Assembly (NCBI GenBank): GCA_002483135.1
Contig: DLHI01000002.1
Span: 50,782-114,781, forward strand
Length of the DNA: 64,000 nucleotides
Direction: 5' to 3'
Source: Hyphomonadaceae bacterium UBA7672
Lineage (GTDB): Bacteria; Pseudomonadota; Alphaproteobacteria; Caulobacterales; Hyphomonadaceae
Shown here: in pieces, positions 60,160 through 64,000 of the stretch
Numbering within the stretch: position 1 is the first letter of the stretch
How the letters are laid out: the number at the start of each line of letters is the position of its first letter
Notes under the pieces: generated by a model
The model's input: only the letters and a program-made list of their open reading frames with translations
Told to the model about the DNA's origin: nothing
Database searches by the model: none
Made by a program: the position numbers and the translations under genes

Positions 60160-62628
60160 ATGGCCGACAATTCTCAGCCGTTGAACCTTCTGCCGCCGCG
60201 CTTTGCGGCGTGGTTTAGCGCGCGTGGGTGGGAGCTGCGGCCGCATCAGGCGGGATTGATCGAGGCGTCGCGGCGCGGACAAGGCGGGCTGGTGATTGCG
60301 CCGACGGGCGGGGGCAAGACGCTGGCGGGGTTTCTGCCCAGCCTGGTCGAGCTGGCGGAAGCGCCGCCGCGAGCGCATCCGAAGTTGCACACGCTCTACA
60401 TCTCGCCGCTAAAGGCGCTGGCGACGGACGTGGCGCGGAATCTTACAAGTCCGGTCGCTGAGATGGGGCTTGATCTGACGCTGGAGACGCGGACGGGGGA
60501 TACGAGCCCGTCGCGGCGGCAGCGGCAGCGGGCAAAGCCGCCGGATATCCTGCTGACGACACCGGAGCAGCTGGCGCTGCTGGTGGCGTCGGAGCATGCG
60601 GGGCGGTTCTTTGGTGACCTGCGCGCTGTGATCGTCGATGAGGTTCACGCGATTGCGCAGAGCAAGCGGGGCGATCTGCTGGCGCTGTGTCTTGCGACGT
60701 TGCGGACGTGGGCGCCCGCGGCGCGGCATATCGGGCTATCGGCGACGGTGCGTGATCCGGTGGCGCTGTCGCGGTGGTTGGGGCCGGATACGCCGATTAT
60801 CCGGCATCAGGGCGGCGCGAGCGCGAATATTTCGGTGCTGGATTCGGAAGCGCGCATTCCGTGGTCGGGGCATTCGGGGCGGCACAACATCAAGGAAGTG
60901 TATCAGGCGATCAAGGGCGCGAAGATGTCGCTCGTATTCGTCAACACGCGCAGCCAGGCGGAGATGACGTTCCAGGAGTTGTGGCGCGTGAACGAGGATG
61001 CGCTGCCCATCGCCCTGCACCATGGCTCGCTCGATGTGGAGCAGAGGCGGAAGGTCGAGGCCGCGATGGCGGCGGGGAAGCTGAAGGCGGTGGTGTGTAC
61101 CTCCACACTCGATCTCGGGATCGACTGGGGCGATGTTGATCTTGTGGTGCAGATGGGCGCGCCGAAGGGATCGTCGCGGTTGATCCAGCGCATCGGGCGG
61201 TCGAACCACCGGATGGATGAGCCAAGCCGCGCACTGCTGGCGCCGAGCAATCGGTTCGAGGTGCTGGAATGCCGCGCGGCTGTTGAGGCGGTGGAGGCGG
61301 GCGAACTGGACGGGCCGGGGCCGCGGCGCGGTGGGCTGGATGTTCTGGCGCAGCATGTGATGGCGCGTGCGTGCGGCGACGGGTTCGATGCGGTGAAGCT
61401 TTATGATGAGGTGCGCGTCGCGGCGCCCTATGCGGAGCTGGACTGGGAGACGTGGGAGCGCGTGGTCGACCTGGTGGCGACAGGTGGGTATGCGCTGCGG
61501 ACGTATGACCGGTTTCGCCGCATCGTGAAATTTCCCGATGGCGTCTGGCGGGCGCGCAATGACGATGTGCGGCGGCAGCATCGCATGAATGTCGGCACAA
61601 TCATCGAAAACCCGATGATTGGTGTGCGGCAGGTGTCGTTCTTCAGAGGCGGCGAAGGCAAGCGGCTGATGCGGCCGGGGCGCAAGCTGGGTGAGATGGA
61701 GGAGTACTTCTTCGAGATGCTGACGCCTGGCGACACATTCCTGTTTGCCGGGGAGATCCTGCGCTTCGAGGGAATATCGGACACCGACGCGCTGGTGACC
61801 AAGACGTTCGATACCAATCCGAAAATCCCGTCCTACAATGGCGGCAAGTTTCCGCTGACGACTTTCCTTGCGACGCGCGTGCGGCAGATGCTGCATGATC
61901 GCAACCGGTGGAGCAACCTGCCGGCGCAGGTGCGGGAGTGGATCGAGGTGCAGGAGCGCAAGTCGACCATCCCGAAGGCGGATGAGTTGCTGATCGAGAC
62001 CTTCCCGCGCGGGGGGCGGCATTATCTTGTCTGCTATCCGTTCGAGGGGCGGTTGGCGCATCAGACGCTGGGCATGCTGCTGACGAAGAGGATGGAGCGC
62101 GCCGGGCTGAAGCCGCAGGGGTTCGTTGCGTCGGAGTATGCGCTCTCGGTATGGGCGGCGGAGGATATGCGCGGGGAAGACATGGCGCAGCTATTCCACG
62201 AGGACATGCTGGGCGACGATCTCGATGCGTGGCTGGAGGAAAGCGCGCTGATGAAGCGGACTTTCCGCAACAATGCGCTTATCGCGGGGCTGATCGAGCG
62301 GCGGATGCAGAAGGGCGAGCGGACTGGGCGGCAGATCACTTTCTCGACCGACCTTATCTACGACGTGCTGCGCAGCCATGAGCCGGACCATCTGCTGCTG
62401 AAGGCGGCGCGCATGGATGCGGGGGAAGGCTTGCTCGACATCAGGCGGCTGGGCGAGGCGCTGAAACGGATCAAGGGGCGCATCGTGCATGCGAGTCTGG
62501 AGCAGATTTCTCCCTTCGCAGTGCCCGTCATGCTTGAGATCGGCAAGGAGCCGGTGTTCTCGGGCGATGCGGCCGAGGCCATCCTGCGCGAGGCGGAGGA
62601 TGATCTTGTGCGTGATGCGATGAGCTGA
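60160..62628 (+). CDS. Lhr-like DExH helicase, ligase-associated
   Basis: An 822-residue superfamily 2 helicase of the ligase-associated (TIGR04121-type) group. Walker A is APTGGGKTLAGF (Lys53), motif II is DEVH at 160-163, motif III SATV, and the Lhr-core extension with winged helix and the DUF-type C terminus (HEDMLGDDLDAW) follows. It unwinds or remodels DNA in the damage-response set together with the ligase, exonuclease and PdeM. ATG 60160; a GTG three bases earlier is possible. Confidence 0.92.
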   Translation: MADNSQPLNLLPPRFAAWFSARGWELRPHQAGLIEASRRGQGGLVIAPTGGGKTLAGFLPSLVELAEAPPRAHPKLHTLYISPLKALATDVARNLTSPVAEMGLDLTLETRTGDTSPSRRQRQRAKPPDILLTTPEQLALLVASEHAGRFFGDLRAVIVDEVHAIAQSKRGDLLALCLATLRTWAPAARHIGLSATVRDPVALSRWLGPDTPIIRHQGGASANISVLDSEARIPWSGHSGRHNIKEVYQAIKGAKMSLVFVNTRSQAEMTFQELWRVNEDALPIALHHGSLDVEQRRKVEAAMAAGKLKAVVCTSTLDLGIDWGDVDLVVQMGAPKGSSRLIQRIGRSNHRMDEPSRALLAPSNRFEVLECRAAVEAVEAGELDGPGPRRGGLDVLAQHVMARACGDGFDAVKLYDEVRVAAPYAELDWETWERVVDLVATGGYALRTYDRFRRIVKFPDGVWRARNDDVRRQHRMNVGTIIENPMIGVRQVSFFRGGEGKRLMRPGRKLGEMEEYFFEMLTPGDTFLFAGEILRFEGISDTDALVTKTFDTNPKIPSYNGGKFPLTTFLATRVRQMLHDRNRWSNLPAQVREWIEVQERKSTIPKADELLIETFPRGGRHYLVCYPFEGRLAHQTLGMLLTKRMERAGLKPQGFVASEYALSVWAAEDMRGEDMAQLFHEDMLGDDLDAWLEESALMKRTFRNNALIAGLIERRMQKGERTGRQITFSTDLIYDVLRSHEPDHLLLKAARMDAGEGLLDIRRLGEALKRIKGRIVHASLEQISPFAVPVMLEIGKEPVFSGDAAEAILREAEDDLVRDAMS

Positions 62629-62631
62629 GCT

Positions 62632-62937
62632 CTATTGCTCGAACGCGCTGTCGGTGTTGCCGGCGCGGCGTTGGCGGTCGAACTCGTCGGCGGTTTCAAG
62701 TTGCTTGGCGTTGAACGCGTCCCACTCCTCGGCCGTGGAGCAGACTTTCTGCGGGAAGTTCGATCCCATCACTGTCATGTTCTTGCAGATCTTAGCCTGC
62801 TCTGTGCCAGCGGCCTTGGCTGCACGGGATTTCTCGAGCGCGGCCCAGCGCGTGGCGGCGCTACCCGATGGCGTCAGCAGACTTGCGCAGCCGCCAAGGA
62901 GAAGGACGCCGACGAGAGCGGCAGCGATCAAGCGCAT
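62632..62937 (-). CDS. Small lipoprotein, paralogue of the 62967 product
   Basis: A 101-residue lipoprotein (MRLIAAALVGVLLLGGC, Cys17). The mature part has a cysteine pair in ICKNMTVMGSNFPQKVC, followed by EEWDAFN, a pattern that recurs in the next gene (ECRKDRPPDTNIPRTIC then EAWAAF). The two are tandem paralogues of unknown function inserted between the helicase and the PdeM gene. Confidence 0.75.
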   Translation of the reverse strand: MRLIAAALVGVLLLGGCASLLTPSGSAATRWAALEKSRAAKAAGTEQAKICKNMTVMGSNFPQKVCSTAEEWDAFNAKQLETADEFDRQRRAGNTDSAFEQ

Positions 62938-62966
62938 GTAAGTTCCCCTACCCAATTGGATTCTTG

Positions 62967-63251
62967 TCAGTCGCGGTTGTAGCGGCCGACATTTGCATAT
63001 TTCCGGCCTTCGGCAAGCAGGTCTGCCGTCTCGCGCCGCCGTCTTTCATCAAATGCGGCCCAAGCTTCGGGCGAGGCGCAGATGGTGCGCGGGATGTTGG
63101 TGTCTGGCGGGCGATCCTTTCGACATTCCATGCCTTCGATGTTGGCTTCGCCGAGCGTCATGCGCTCGCTGGTGACCAGAGGCGTTGTCGAGCAGGCCGA
63201 AAGGGCGACCGAAGCCGTCGCAAGATTGGCCAGAAGTGACATCCTGAGCAT
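62967..63251 (-). CDS. Small lipoprotein, paralogue of the 62632 product
   Basis: A 94-residue lipoprotein starting at ATG 63251 (GGAG seven bases upstream) with lipobox LSAC. The mature part carries ECRKDRPPDTNIPRTIC then EAWAAFDERRRRETADLL. Start choice rests on the ribosome-binding site; a frame is open to 63386. Same strand as its paralogue, 29 bp away. Confidence 0.72.
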   Translation of the reverse strand: MLRMSLLANLATASVALSACSTTPLVTSERMTLGEANIEGMECRKDRPPDTNIPRTICASPEAWAAFDERRRRETADLLAEGRKYANVGRYNRD

Positions 63252-63369
63252 CCGCGTTCTCCACGTGTGCAGTCCAATAATCCCGTAAATCGAGGAGATG
63301 CGATAGCCCGCGCTGTTGAACTCCGCGTGCGCGGTTGACGGGGTGACCGCAGCTGGCCACGGTCGTTGG

Positions 63370-64000
63370 ATGGCGATTGCGCACACGGAAAGCAGCGGGC
63401 TGCGCGTCCTCCAGCTTGAGCTGGCGGGCGAAATTCTGTCGCTGTTTCCGTGCGGTGGGCTGTGGTGGGAGGCGGCTGGCGTACTGGTTGTTTCGGACCT
63501 GCACCTGGAAAAAGCGTCTTCCTATGCGGCGCGGGGACATATGCTGCCGCCTTACGACACGCGGGCAACCCTGAAGCGGCTGGGGGCTTTGCTGGGCGAA
63601 CTGAAGCCGACGACGGTGGTGAGTCTTGGCGACAGTTTCCACGACAGGGGTTCGCGCCCGCGCATGGCGGAGGACGATGTCGCGACAGTGCGCGCGATGA
63701 CGGCGGCGCATGACTGGGTGTGGATTGAGGGCAATCATGATCCGAGGCCGCCCGAGGATCTGGGCGGGCGTGCGGCGTTCGAACTGGTGCGTGGCGCGCT
63801 GACCCTTCGGCATGAACCGTCGGCAGGCGCTACGCGCGGCGAGATTGCGGGGCACCTGCATCCGTGTGCGCGCGTGGTGAGCAAGACGGGACGCAGCGTG
63901 CGGGCGCGGTGTTTTGCGACCAATGGCGAGCGTCTGGTGATGCCAGCCTATGGCGCGCTGACGGGCGGGCTCAACGTTCTTGATCCGGCGTTTGGACCAT
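63370..64000 (+). CDS. pdeM: Ligase-associated metallophosphoesterase PdeM, cut by window end
   Basis: The first 210 codons of a calcineurin-type phosphoesterase; the gene runs off the right edge. Metal motifs are SDLHLEK, GDSFHDRG, GNHDP and GHLHP, in family order for PdeM (TIGR04123-type), the fourth member of the ligase-associated DNA damage response set. It starts at ATG 63370 and lies 0.7 kb after the helicase, separated only by the two lipoprotein genes on the other strand. Confidence 0.88.
   Translation, partial: MAIAHTESSGLRVLQLELAGEILSLFPCGGLWWEAAGVLVVSDLHLEKASSYAARGHMLPPYDTRATLKRLGALLGELKPTTVVSLGDSFHDRGSRPRMAEDDVATVRAMTAAHDWVWIEGNHDPRPPEDLGGRAAFELVRGALTLRHEPSAGATRGEIAGHLHPCARVVSKTGRSVRARCFATNGERLVMPAYGALTGGLNVLDPAFGP

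Overview
This is a GC-rich (I estimate about 65%) bacterial chromosome segment with dense coding, many 4-bp ATGA/GTGA gene overlaps, Tat-type signal peptides and gene combinations typical of Alphaproteobacteria (rplM-rpsI-argC; ispH, thrB and rnhA on one strand in that order; bfr with bfd). It most resembles Caulobacterales/Hyphomonadaceae, but that placement is inference. I see no rRNA, tRNA, CRISPR array, prophage or recognisable transposase gene. Eight copies of a roughly 100-bp modular palindromic repeat and two copies of a second palindrome family sit between genes.

Left third (1-25 kb): housekeeping and accessory genes. These are a GNAT, RtcB RNA ligase, SIMPL protein, DUF4105 protein, alpha/beta hydrolase, coiled-coil lipoprotein, L,D-transpeptidase, MpaB-like oxygenase, VOC protein, bacterioferritin with its ferredoxin (bfd carries a perfect 19-bp operator-like palindrome), RNase HI, homoserine kinase with two paralogous membrane proteins, an ArsR-AHSA1-DUF1801 operon, an AT-richer islet, a sulfatase, IspH, ArgS and an M28 peptidase. 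Middle (25-45 kb): L13/S9 ribosomal proteins with promoter and terminator, ArgC, SGNH hydrolase, SDR, tyrosine phosphatase, TPR protein, methyltransferase, two tandem response regulators (one lacking the phospho-acceptor Asp), an in-frame ribbon-helix-helix/P-II fusion, MscS channel, lytic transglycosylase-like lipoprotein, acyltransferase, ATP-dependent DNA ligase, carboxylesterase and thioesterase. Right third (45-64 kb): AbgT transporter, MBL exonuclease, lipocalin, a tightly coupled eight-gene operon, alpha-carbonic anhydrase, Lhr-like helicase, two paralogous small lipoproteins and a PdeM-type metallophosphoesterase cut by the window end.

The most interesting region is the operon at 49383-59204: HMG-CoA-reductase homologue, UbiA membrane transferase, PEP-synthase/rifampin-phosphotransferase-like enzyme, DUF3419/BtaA-like aminocarboxypropyl transferase, phytol/dolichol-kinase-like membrane enzyme, GNAT-like protein, OleC-like AMP ligase and a four-helix membrane protein. 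Seven junctions are overlaps or gaps of 10 nt or less. Read together, the families suggest an undescribed lipid or isoprenoid-type pathway (thioester reduction, alcohol phosphorylation, membrane-bound transfer, head-group alkylation). The organism encodes IspH of the MEP route, so the HMGR homologue is probably not feeding ordinary isoprenoid synthesis.

A second theme is stretched gene clusters: the four ligase-associated DNA-damage-response genes (ligase, exonuclease, helicase, PdeM) all lie here but are spread over about 25 kb, and ispH, thrB and rnhA are likewise separated by inserted genes and repeats.
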